Assembly (NCBI RefSeq): GCF_013388945.1
Contig: NZ_JACAEH010000031.1
Location: forward strand, 1 to 50,502
DNA: 50,502 bases
Direction: 5' to 3'
DNA from: Nitrososphaera sp.
GTDB taxonomy: Archaea > Thermoproteota > Nitrososphaeria > Nitrososphaerales > Nitrososphaeraceae
Under the pieces are notes generated by a model. That model searched no databases. It saw only the letters and a program-made list of their open reading frames with translations, and was not told the origin of the DNA. Position numbers and translations under genes: made by a program. Of this stretch, positions 16,309-23,483 are shown in pieces (the first letter of the stretch is position 1; every line of letters starts with the position of its first letter).

Positions 16309-17040
16309 TCATGAGCTCTTATGAAGGTCGTGACTCATCAACCTTGTCAGCTTTCGAAGCCTACCATATGTCACATTCTCCTTTTTCACTACATCGAATT
16401 GCTTAAGCAGTTTTCTTTGCCATAAATACAGGCGTAAATCGATTCCAAACAATATCATAGCAGAGATTGCCGAGCCCATTACTGCTAAACCGCCAAAGGA
16501 GATAAGAATGCCGAAAAAAGTAAAGCCACTCGGATCTATTGCATTCAACAAAGTATAACCGAGCATGATTGCTGAAAATATTGCTGACAGAACTGCAGCT
16601 ATCTGTGTAACTGACCTCTTATGCCGAGATTTAGGGAAACGCCTCCTATACTGTTCAGCAAAATTCTTGATAGAGGTGATTTCATTGTCGACCCCACCTT
16701 TGAATAGAGCGTAATCGTCCAAGACGCTAATGACATTATCAAGGAAAGCATTCACTCTATTTCTTGACCTTTGCTTGTTGTACTCGGACAATTTTAGGAG
16801 TTGTTGATCGGGATACGCTACCATGAATAATAAAGTCTGTTTCCACTTGCTTGATCCAGCTTTTTGAAAGAAGAAGTCGTTGATGCTCCACTCATTCATT
16901 CCGACTACTAATTTTTGGTGGGCTTCATACGTTGCTTCAAGACTCTTTCGAATTTCCTTTATCAATAATGATGTCTCGGCAGGCAATGTCTCTACTTTCT
17001 TTATTTCCGAACCGGAATCTCGACCGAGATTATCTACCAA
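16309..17040 (-). CDS. Casposon cargo protein with two membrane helices, 243 aa
   Basis: A helical N-terminal half (LLIKEIRKSLEATYEAHQKL, FLDNVISVLDDYALF) is followed by two transmembrane helices (AVLSAIFSAIMLGYTLL; FGILISFGGLAVMGSAISAM) and a basic cytoplasmic tail. I do not recognise it. The TTG start is 27 bases after ATATATCG, giving a leaderless message. It lies upstream of the 431-aa gene in the same direction with a gap of about 230 bases. Both are AT-rich and may form a unit. A membrane-acting defence role is conceivable but unsupported. Confidence 0.65.
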   Translation of the reverse strand: MVDNLGRDSGSEIKKVETLPAETSLLIKEIRKSLEATYEAHQKLVVGMNEWSINDFFFQKAGSSKWKQTLLFMVAYPDQQLLKLSEYNKQRSRNRVNAFLDNVISVLDDYALFKGGVDNEITSIKNFAEQYRRRFPKSRHKRSVTQIAAVLSAIFSAIMLGYTLLNAIDPSGFTFFGILISFGGLAVMGSAISAMILFGIDLRLYLWQRKLLKQFDVVKKENVTYGRLRKLTRLMSHDLHKSS

Positions 17041-17129
17041 TTAATAGTGATTAACAAAATGACGATATATAGTTGATCTATATGCATGCTGGCTGAGCTA
17101 CTACGAGGACTTGGCACGATCTAGTGGGT

Positions 17130-17285
17130 TCACTTGTAAACGTCATCAATAAGCTTGTCTACAGCTTTCCGGACTGGTTCGAGCTCCTTTGCTGCAGCCG
17201 GTACTAGCTGGTGCGCCATGCCGGCGCCACTGTCTGACTTTTCGTCGTCGTGCTTCTTGCCCAGAATGACTACTTCTCTAGGCAA
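17130..17285 (-). CDS. Small protein downstream of the antitoxin-like gene
   Basis: A 51-aa product from TTG 17285, overlapping the stop of the antitoxin-like gene by 8 bases, an arrangement typical of translationally coupled pairs. The sequence is charged, with a helical end (LVPAAAKELEPVRKAVDKLI). It has none of the acidic residues of a PIN-domain toxin and is too short for VapC. The frame is open up to 17336, but the upstream part shadows the neighbouring gene. It may be a truncated partner or spurious. Confidence 0.35.
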   Translation of the reverse strand: MPREVVILGKKHDDEKSDSGAGMAHQLVPAAAKELEPVRKAVDKLIDDVYK

Positions 17286-17496
17286 AGAGGTCACTCCCGT
17301 AAAAGTCCCTGACAGATGACTGTACTGGCTTGACAACCGACCAGTCGATGTCCCTGCCGGCTGCGTTCCTGACTAGTCTGCGGACGACGTCCGTGAAAGA
17401 CTCCAAGGGCCCCTTGGCACTTTTCAGCGCCCTGTATACGTCCAAGGCCACCATGATTGGTTTGAACCTTGTCTTGTCGTAGGTTATGCGTTTCAT
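17278..17496 (-). CDS. DUF217/VapB-like antitoxin
   Basis: A 72-aa protein with the layout of archaeal VapB-type (DUF217) antitoxins: short N-terminal strand, then MVALDVYRALKSAKGPLESF and TDVVRRLVRNA, the usual 'DVYxxLKxxKxxxESFxDVVRRL' pattern. TTTTTATGG is centred about 27-29 bases before the ATG at 17496, so I prefer this over ATG 17508. A 17-bp palindrome lies between TATA box and start, as expected for autorepression. No PIN-domain toxin follows; only a 51-aa ORF overlaps its end. It may stabilise the casposon or be a remnant. Confidence 0.65.
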   Translation of the reverse strand: MKRITYDKTRFKPIMVALDVYRALKSAKGPLESFTDVVRRLVRNAAGRDIDWSVVKPVQSSVRDFYGSDLFA

Positions 17497-17502
17497 TGGC
17501 GA

Positions 17503-17519
17503 GAACATATTATATGTTC
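17503..17519. promoter_or_regulatory. 17-bp palindromic operator
   Basis: GAACATATTATATGTTC is a perfect palindrome around one central base. It sits between the minus-strand TATA box (about 17520-17528) and the ATG at 17496, where a bound antitoxin dimer would block transcription. Confidence 0.6.
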
Positions 17520-17580
17520 CATAAAAAGAGCCCTAAGATTTTGTGAATTTTGCAAACAATTCAATGAATTTGAATTTGGG

Positions 17581-17598
17581 CCCCTATCGCGATAAGGG
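17581..17598. promoter_or_regulatory. Imperfect 18-bp palindrome upstream of the 17632 gene
   Basis: CCCCTATCGCGATAAGGG has 9-base arms with one mismatched pair and lies just ahead of the TATA-like CATATATC near 17604-17612. Probably an operator for the nucleotidyltransferase-like gene; no regulator is identified. Confidence 0.45.
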
Positions 17599-17631
17599 CA
17601 TATTCATATATCATCAAAGTTTGGCTAGCCG

Positions 17632-18156
17632 GTGAAGAAGCGGTCAAACAAGAAAGTAAACAGGCTCTTCTCCAAACTCGACAAGAGGCAGCTGCGAGCC
17701 TTGCAGCGTATGAGCCTAGAGGAGCACAATGACTATTTTGATAGAAATGATCATTTGAAAGACTTCAAAGACAAGCTTGTCGGCATATGCCTATGCCAAG
17801 GTGCCGCTACGCATTACCTTAATCCAGAATGGGGGATAAACGACTTTGACATCTGGCACTTCTACCTTGAAGACGGCAGTAAGCGATTTCCATATCGCGG
17901 TCACAAGAAGGACAGGAAAGTCTACAAAGAGCGCCATGTTGACTTTTTGAAGACGGGCATACCTCTTGAGATCTTTCAAGCTATGGGCAGGGACAAGGGT
18001 TCAACGATAATGGCTTTTCTTCTAAAGAAGAAGAGTGTCCTACTGGAGCAGCCCATTGTGGGCCTCTACCCGGAATCCCTCTTTGGCAAGGTTTTCTGGG
18101 CTGGCGAGAGACGGACCCTGAAGAACCTCCTACCGGCACTACGTGGAAAGCTATGA
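17632..18156 (+). CDS. Casposon cargo: nucleotidyltransferase-like protein, 174 aa
   Basis: Contains GAATHYLNPEWGINDFDIWHF, which resembles the G(S/A)xxH...DxD active site of Pol-beta-type nucleotidyltransferases, with Asp residues in NDFDIW as likely metal ligands. A basic N-terminus (MKKRSNKKVNRLFSKLDKRQ) and a basic, Lys-rich middle suggest nucleic acid contact. The GTG is about 26 bases after CATATATC, hence leaderless. As a minimal nucleotidyltransferase it could be part of a toxin/antitoxin or modification system. Family assignment is tentative. Confidence 0.6.
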   Translation: MKKRSNKKVNRLFSKLDKRQLRALQRMSLEEHNDYFDRNDHLKDFKDKLVGICLCQGAATHYLNPEWGINDFDIWHFYLEDGSKRFPYRGHKKDRKVYKERHVDFLKTGIPLEIFQAMGRDKGSTIMAFLLKKKSVLLEQPIVGLYPESLFGKVFWAGERRTLKNLLPALRGKL

Positions 18157-18230
18157 CCAGAGACCTAACCCACTATACTCGATTCTAATTCGTCACAAGC
18201 CATAAATTCATTGACGCTCTGTCCGGTTCT

Positions 18231-19007
18231 GTGACCGATCTTATCTCCAGCGTCCAGCTGGAGAAGGCAATTGAAAAAGATGTAAAAGAATTGTTATCTT
18301 CCCTGGGACTGCAGGGGCATCGCATTTCAAGGGGCCCCGGTAGGACGCCAGACTATGGTGCCAAGGACGTAGCCTTTGAAGTGACGGCTGTACACGTGTA
18401 TTCACCTGAGATTCAGGAGCTAGTTGAGATTCGTTCATTCCTATCTGAAAACATGGGCCATGATTGGCTCGTATACATGTACGCCAACGACAAGGACCGA
18501 CCATCGATACAGGTTCTACGGAAGCAGAAGAGTAGAGGAAACTATTCGCTTCTAAGGACAAGACAACATGTATCTTGTTACCGAGCAAAGATAATATCAA
18601 AACTCGAAGACAAATACCAACAAAGCAGCGAATACCACAGGCAGGTTGTAGTCATGGATTTCAGAGCTGCGCCATTTGATCCGGCTGCATTAGCGGCGGA
18701 ATTGGCACACATTATGAAAGAAAGGGGAGAGATGTACCCCAGTCTGCTAGGTGTAATCTTCGCCTTGCCTAGCACGCCGGAGGCCCCTATGTTATCAAAA
18801 CCCGATTACTTTTTCGTTTCCAACTCTCAGGCAAAGGAAGTGCTAGCAGAACTTGATAGCATTGCCAAGATTCCTGTCAGCGTTATCCGTATCGCGCCCA
18901 TACAGCATGAGATATGTGCAAAGGCCCTTTCTGGGCCCCTTGAGGTCGAATTCTCGCCCATCCAAGTGCCTGAAGAGGAGCTCAAAGCACTGGGACTACC
19001 TATCTAG
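18231..19007 (+). CDS. Casposon cargo: PD-(D/E)XK-like nuclease candidate, 258 aa
   Basis: Near residue 38, RTPDYGAKDVAFEVTAVH fits the PD-x10-ExT variant of the PD-(D/E)XK nuclease core, preceded by a helix containing a conserved-looking Glu (LEKAIEKDVKELLSSLG). The C-terminal half has alpha/beta segments (QVVVMDFRAAPFD, LLGVIFALPS). No second catalytic domain is seen. Casposons often carry extra nucleases, so a role in element defence or processing is plausible. GTG 18231 lies 27 bases after CATAAATTC. The stop codon lies inside the antisense cas1 remnant of the right end. Confidence 0.6.
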   Translation: MTDLISSVQLEKAIEKDVKELLSSLGLQGHRISRGPGRTPDYGAKDVAFEVTAVHVYSPEIQELVEIRSFLSENMGHDWLVYMYANDKDRPSIQVLRKQKSRGNYSLLRTRQHVSCYRAKIISKLEDKYQQSSEYHRQVVVMDFRAAPFDPAALAAELAHIMKERGEMYPSLLGVIFALPSTPEAPMLSKPDYFFVSNSQAKEVLAELDSIAKIPVSVIRIAPIQHEICAKALSGPLEVEFSPIQVPEEELKALGLPI

Positions 19008-19113
19008 GAAAGGCGCCTCTCAATACAACCCTGTTATCCTTCAGCCGAATTGAGGCCCCGTACCCCCTCAGCAGCTTTACCCCGTAATGATTCTTCTTTC
19101 CCTTCAGCGTCAT
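19000..19113 (-). pseudogene. Truncated, diverged cas1 start at the right casposon end
   Basis: Reading inward from ATG 19113 gives the same first 18 codons as cas1 (inside the terminal repeat), then GASIRLKDNRVVLRGAFPR and TAG at 19000-19002. Beyond the repeat the DNA matches cas1 at only 27 of 45 positions, yet the protein matches at 10 of 15 residues (GASIRLKDNRVVLRG against GVSINLKDNRICLKG). The right end therefore derives from a different, diverged cas1 gene rather than from a simple copy of the left one. Confidence 0.75.
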
Positions 19114-19201
19114 GCTCTGGGCCCGTTAAGGGGCCCCGCAGACAAAGTATTTTACGACAGCACGCGGATTTGCGAGCGTGGGACGGGGGATGGCTATTTT
19201 T
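19058..19201 (-). repeat. Right terminal inverted repeat of the casposon
   Basis: Reverse complement of 13623-13766 with one difference out of 144 (opposite 13674). It abuts the aEF-2 stop codon and contains a copy of the cas1 start codon region pointing into the element. Identity ends sharply at 19058. Confidence 0.88.
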
Positions 19202-19214
19202 ACTCCTTGTCTAT
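19198..19214. repeat. Right target-site duplication of the casposon
   Basis: Exact copy of 13606-13622. It contains the last codons and stop of aEF-2, showing that the element entered just at the end of that gene and kept its coding sequence. Confidence 0.85.
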
Positions 19215-21401
19215 GAACTCGTCCGGGCTTGACGGCTCGGGGCTCAGTCCCTTCCTCTTCCTCACGTCAGCCACCAAGGTCCTGAAGATCGAGTTTGGCA
19301 CAGGAGACCACGACTTGAAGAACGTGGTCCACATCGCCTTGCCTGCAGTCCCGCCCCTCATGGATTCCGACAGGTCGAATGTCTCAGAGGCAGGCACCTC
19401 GCCCTGTATGATGGCGATGATGCCCTTCTGTTCGACGTTAAGGAGTTTTCCGCGCTTGCCAGACAGTATGCCTGCGACTACGCCTATCTGCTCCTGCGGG
19501 CACTTGACCTCGATGCCAAGGATTGGCTCAAGCAGGACAGGGTCTGCAATCAGTATCGATCCGAGCATGGCGCGCCTTGTCGCTGGCATCAGCTGCGCAA
19601 GGCCCCTGTGAGCAGGGTCCTCGTGCGGGACAAAGTGGTGCAAGACAAATTTCACGCCTCTGACCTGCTCCTTTGCAATCGGCCCGTTCTTTATCACGTC
19701 GTCAAAGCCTGACCTGATAGAGTCCATCGACTCCTGGATGAACTGGACGCCCTTGGTCTCGTCGACTAGCATGTTGCCTGATACGTCGATGGCCTGGACG
19801 CTCCTTGACTCGTCGGTGCCCCAGCCCTTTTCTCTGAGGATCTTTGCCATCTCCTTCTTGTCCATGTCTTCCTTGAGCTTGCCAGTCCTGATAAGATCGA
19901 CAATGTCCTCCGGCAGCGGCTCGACGCGCAGGAATATCTTGTTGTGCTTGTTCGGCGACTTGCTCATTATTGGCCCAGCCTTTGCGCGGATGGTCTCGCG
20001 GTAGTTGATCAACGGCTGGGTTGTAACAATGTCAAGCCCCATTTCCTGCAGCAAGGATGTAGCGATTTCAAGGTGCAGGACGCCCATGCCTGCCATGAGA
20101 GTCTCGCCTGTTTCCTCGTTTATCTTGACTATGAGGTTGGGATCCTCGACGGTTATCCTGCGCAGGCCTTCTACAAGCTTGGGCAGGTCCTTGGGGTGCT
20201 TGGGCTCTACTGCTATCGTGACCACCGGTTCAGATACGTACTTGATCGACTCAAACGCTGTCGCGGTCTTGACCGTCGATATCGACTCGCCAGACACCGC
20301 GTAGTCAAGCCCGAGAAGCGCAGGTATGTTTCCTGCAGGGAGCACGCTGACCACTTCGCGCGTGTTGCCCATGTAGATGTTCACTGATTGAACTTTGCCG
20401 GGCCTCTTGGCGTCTATAAGGTAGACCTCGTCGCCGTCCTTTATGGTGCCCGAATACAGACGGCCTGTCGCGACCCTGCCTGCCTGCGGGTCGACGTTGA
20501 TGGTCGTCACCATCATCATGGCCGGCCCCTTCTCGTCGCAGTTCAGCAGTGCCTGCCCTATCTCGGAGTTGAGGTCGCCAGGCCAGATTTTCGGGATACG
20601 GTATTTCTGCGCCACGTGGGGCGGCGGGTGGTGCTCGACCACCATGCCAAGGACCGCGTCGTGCAGCGGTGATTTTTCTGCAAGCGCCTTTATCTTGTCC
20701 GTGCCTTCTGCTGTGTAGGCTTCGTAAACGTCCTTGAAGCTGACGCCCTTTTTCTGGGCCATCTTGAAGTTGAATCCCCACCTGTCCTTTGCAGACCCAA
20801 ACGCCACAGTATTACTTTGGATGCTAACCTTCCACTTGTCCTTGTACTCGGGCTCTGCATAGAGGTCGACGAGCCTGTTGAAATCGGCAATGATGTTTTA
20901 CAGCCACTTTTGCATGGCCGGCGCGTCCAGCCTCAGCTCTTTCACGAGCCTGTCTATCTTGTTGATGTAAAGCACCGGCCTGACGCGCTCCTCAAGCGCC
21001 TGCCTCGTGACTGTCTCTGTCTGGGTCATGATGCCTTCTACAGAGTCTGAGACGACGACCACGCCGTCGATTGCGCGAAGTGCGCGTGTAACCCTGCCGG
21101 TAAAGTCGATGTGGCCGGGTGTGTCTATCATGTTGATGACATAGTCCTTGCCCTCGCTTTCGTACAGCAGCGTGACGTTGGCGCCCCTGATGGTCATCTG
21201 CCTGTTCTGCTCTAGCTTCATCGAGTCGAGTGCAAGTGCCTGCCCGGCAACAGAGGGCGCGATGATGCCCGAGGCGGCAAGGAGACTGTCTGACATGGTA
21301 GTCTTGCCGTGGTCAACGTGGGCAATGACTCCGAAATTGCGTATCTGATCCTTGTTACCAATGATTTTGAGTATCTCTTGGGTCGACTTGAACTTGGGCA
21401 T
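19200..21401 (-). CDS. fusA: Translation elongation factor aEF-2, interrupted by an in-frame TAA
   Basis: aEF-2 is the GTPase that drives ribosomal translocation. The full frame of 733 codons matches the family length. Domain I has [17 protein letters not shown] and NKIDRL. The C-terminal region has the diphthamide loop [12 protein letters not shown]. Codon 168 (20898-20900), between AMQKWL and [13 protein letters not shown], is TAA; homology continues in the same frame on both sides, so a single Gln or Lys codon seems replaced. Re-initiation at GTG 20807 would give only the C-terminal part. An essential gene should not be broken, so sequence error, a second copy or readthrough must be considered. 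The casposon abuts the 3' end. Confidence 0.9.
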
Positions 21402-21497
21402 CTCTCTTTTAGAAAAAATTTGATTGGGGACTATAAACGTTTACTATATTTTTCACCGTGCATCATTTAATAGTGCCCCACGCCCGCTTTCTCCCGC

Positions 21498-22331
21498 ATG
21501 GAGATAACCCTCGGGCACACGCCGGACGCCGACGACGCGTTCATGTTCTACGGGTTTGCCTCCGGCAAGGTCTCGTCTAGCAATTTCACGATAAAGCACG
21601 TGATTGAAGATATTGAAACGTTGAACAGGCGCGCGCTTGCGCACGAGCTTGACGTTACTGCGGTGTCTGCCCACGCGTACGCCTATCTTTCAGACTATGT
21701 CATTTTGCGGGGCGGCGGGAGCTTTGGGCTGAACTACGGGCCGGTGGTGATTGCGAAAAAGGGCAGCGGCATCACAGCCGACAGGCTGAAAAACGCCAGG
21801 GTAGCCATACCGGGCAGGATGACTTCTGCCAACCTTTTGTTAAAGCTTGCAGTCGGCGACTTTAAGGAGGTCGAGGTGTCGTTTGAGACCATACCCGATG
21901 CTGTGCTTTCGGGCAAGGTTGACGCCGGCCTTGTCATTCACGAGGCGCAGATAACCTACGACAGGACAAAGTTTGACGGCGTGTTGGAATTAGGTCCCTG
22001 GTGGGACTCGCAGACAGGCGGTCTTCCCGTGCCGCTTGGAATCAATGTCGCAAGCAAGCGCACGATGACTGCGAATCAATTAAAAGAGTTCAGCGATCTT
22101 TTTGTGCAGTCAATTGAATTCGGTCTGGAAAACATGGACGCCGCCGTAGATTACGCAATGCAGTACGCCCGCGGCCAGCCCCGGGAAACGATTGCAAGGT
22201 TTGTCAGGATGTACGTAAACGACATCACCCGCGACATGGGGCCGTCGGGCAGAAAGGCAATCGAGAAAATGTTTTTGATGGCAAAAGAAAAAGGGTTTGT
22301 CCACTCCGACGTGCAAGTCGAAGTGGTCTAG
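21498..22331 (+). CDS. mqnD: MqnD-like 1,4-dihydroxy-6-naphthoate synthase
   Basis: MqnD converts cyclic dehypoxanthine futalosine to 1,4-dihydroxy-6-naphthoate in the futalosine route to menaquinone. The 277-aa protein has the family's periplasmic-binding-protein-like fold: LGHTPDADDAFMFYGFASGK at the start, TAVSAHAYAYLSDY, GRMTSANLLLKLA, AGLVIHEAQITYD and GLPVPLGINVASKR. TTTAATAG lies about 27 bases before the ATG. mqnE, mqnC and a ubiD homologue lie 8-13 kb away in the same window, supporting the assignment. Confidence 0.85.
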   Translation: MEITLGHTPDADDAFMFYGFASGKVSSSNFTIKHVIEDIETLNRRALAHELDVTAVSAHAYAYLSDYVILRGGGSFGLNYGPVVIAKKGSGITADRLKNARVAIPGRMTSANLLLKLAVGDFKEVEVSFETIPDAVLSGKVDAGLVIHEAQITYDRTKFDGVLELGPWWDSQTGGLPVPLGINVASKRTMTANQLKEFSDLFVQSIEFGLENMDAAVDYAMQYARGQPRETIARFVRMYVNDITRDMGPSGRKAIEKMFLMAKEKGFVHSDVQVEVV

Positions 22332-22714
22332 ACCTGCTTTTTCATCACTACCTTTGATTCCATTGCAAGTATCGCTGCGGCAAGGCCGATGAACGCTACC
22401 TGCAGCGCTTCTACTGCCATTCCCATCTCGTTCACGTTGAGGCCCCTGCCGGTTATCGGGTTGCCTTCCATCCTGGTGATGACCCATATTGCGATGAGCA
22501 CTGCCGTTCCGCCGATTCCTCCGGCATACCACGGCCTGCCCCAGCGCCTTACCATGGGCACGACCCAGAACAGCTGCGCTATCCCTCCCACCAGGAACAG
22601 TATTGCGCCGTTTGGGTTGAAGTTCAGAAAGTTCGGGACCAGCGTCAGGTGCAGTATCCCGGCTATGGCCGTCGCGCCTGCTGCAGCATAGTACAGCCCT
22701 CTCTGCGTAGCCAT
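22328..22714 (-). CDS. Four-helix membrane protein, 128 aa
   Basis: Four hydrophobic segments (GLYYAAAGATAIAGILHLTL; AILFLVGGIAQLFWVVPMV; AGGIGGTAVLIAIWVI; ALQVAFIGLAAAILAM) and short polar loops. A histidine in the first helix (ILHLTLVPNF) is typical of small thaumarchaeal membrane proteins near copper or redox genes, but no function can be assigned. GCTTAAAAGC lies 27 bases before the ATG. The gene is convergent with mqnD, overlapping by 4 bases. Confidence 0.75.
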   Translation of the reverse strand: MATQRGLYYAAAGATAIAGILHLTLVPNFLNFNPNGAILFLVGGIAQLFWVVPMVRRWGRPWYAGGIGGTAVLIAIWVITRMEGNPITGRGLNVNEMGMAVEALQVAFIGLAAAILAMESKVVMKKQV

Positions 22715-22810
22715 TGTCCTCTAGAACGCAGTTATCGCTTTTAAGCAAATCCCACGTACTTCATTTTCTAGAACGTGACTGCCCATTTTTTATACAAGAG
22801 ACACTCACCG

Positions 22811-23110
22811 GTGCCGTTGCTAGATGAGAGGCCTGAGCAGATAGGCGACTACATGGAAAGCATTACAGGCAGCTTGGTGCCGGCGGCGATATCCGCCTGG
22901 CTCCAAAAGGTCGCTGAGCGCGCAAAAGAGCTCTGTCCCGACAGTGGCGTCGAGTTTGTGCCGGGAGGTGACTTTGGCGAGATCTCTATCCCTACAAAAG
23001 AGGGCGCCAGGTGCGTCATAGATTCTCTAAAACACCATGAAAAGGACGCGCCCGATCTTGTAAAGGCGATCCTTGCTGCCTACAGGGCAAGACTTGAGCG
23101 ACAGGCATGA
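22811..23110 (+). CDS. Hypothetical protein, 99 aa
   Basis: The frame opens at GTG 22775, but TTTTTATAC at 22786-22794 points to GTG 22811 as a leaderless start (MPLLDERPEQIGDYMESITG). The protein is soluble with a helical body (AAISAWLQKVAERAKELCPD), a beta segment (VEFVPGGDFGEISIPTKEG) and a C-terminal helix. No family recognised. The next gene starts 41 bases further on with its own TATA box. Confidence 0.65.
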   Translation: MPLLDERPEQIGDYMESITGSLVPAAISAWLQKVAERAKELCPDSGVEFVPGGDFGEISIPTKEGARCVIDSLKHHEKDAPDLVKAILAAYRARLERQA

Positions 23111-23150
23111 CCAGAATCCCTTATACGATTGCGATGGCAATCAATCTCTG

Positions 23151-23483
23151 ATGGCCAGCATCGTCGTTTCGCAGGAGGCGATGGACTATATCAATGGGAA
23201 AAAGATGAGGAGGCCAAACCTGATCCTGTACCGCGACGTATCAGGGATAGTGATGAGCTACACCACAAGGAGGCTCAAATTCGAGCCGAAGGTGAAACTT
23301 GTAGAAAAAGAGCCAAACGAGCTTTTCGTGGTAAAGGACAACAGCTATGGCTTTCCCATCTGGGTAGAGAGAGGACTGCTTCCCAGTCTGGCCAGATGCA
23401 ACACGGTGTTCATCACCTTGAAAAAGGGCTTCAGGAAAAGCCTCGAGCTCAGGCTCGGGCCGGAGCTTGCCGGCAGCCCCTAG
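23151..23483 (+). CDS. Hypothetical protein, 110 aa
   Basis: The open frame extends upstream to 23073, but TTATAC at 23120-23126 supports ATG 23151 (MASIVVSQEAMDYINGKKM). A basic, beta-rich protein (NLILYRDVSGIVMSYTTRRL; KEPNELFVVKDNSYGFPIWV). It resembles the short cytoplasmic NifX/HesB-scale proteins in size only, with no diagnostic motif. The end overlaps the convergent FAH-family gene by 4 bases. Confidence 0.65.
   Translation: MASIVVSQEAMDYINGKKMRRPNLILYRDVSGIVMSYTTRRLKFEPKVKLVEKEPNELFVVKDNSYGFPIWVERGLLPSLARCNTVFITLKKGFRKSLELRLGPELAGSP

Larger units (their letters stand above)
13623..19200. mobile_element. Casposon (Cas1-mobilised transposon) inserted at the 3' end of aEF-2
   Basis: About 5.6 kb bounded by 144-bp inverted repeats and a target duplication of 14-17 bp that copies the last codons of aEF-2. 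Published thaumarchaeal family-1 casposons use this site. The element encodes a Cas1 endonuclease with intact catalytic residues but in two frames, an antitoxin-like protein, a nucleotidyltransferase-like protein, a PD-(D/E)XK-like protein and three unrecognised proteins. No PolB, Cas2, Cas4 or CRISPR array is present. Cargo between 14.8 and 18.2 kb is visibly AT-richer than the flanks. Insertion leaves the aEF-2 reading frame and stop codon unchanged at the 3' end. Confidence 0.88.

Noticed and set aside
17130-17285. VapC toxin partner of the antitoxin
   Set aside because: 51 aa without the PIN-domain acidic residues; kept only as a low-confidence ORF.
13600-19215. CRISPR-Cas locus
   Set aside because: Cas1 is present, but there is no Cas2, no effector and no repeat-spacer array. 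Inverted repeats plus target duplication identify a casposon instead.
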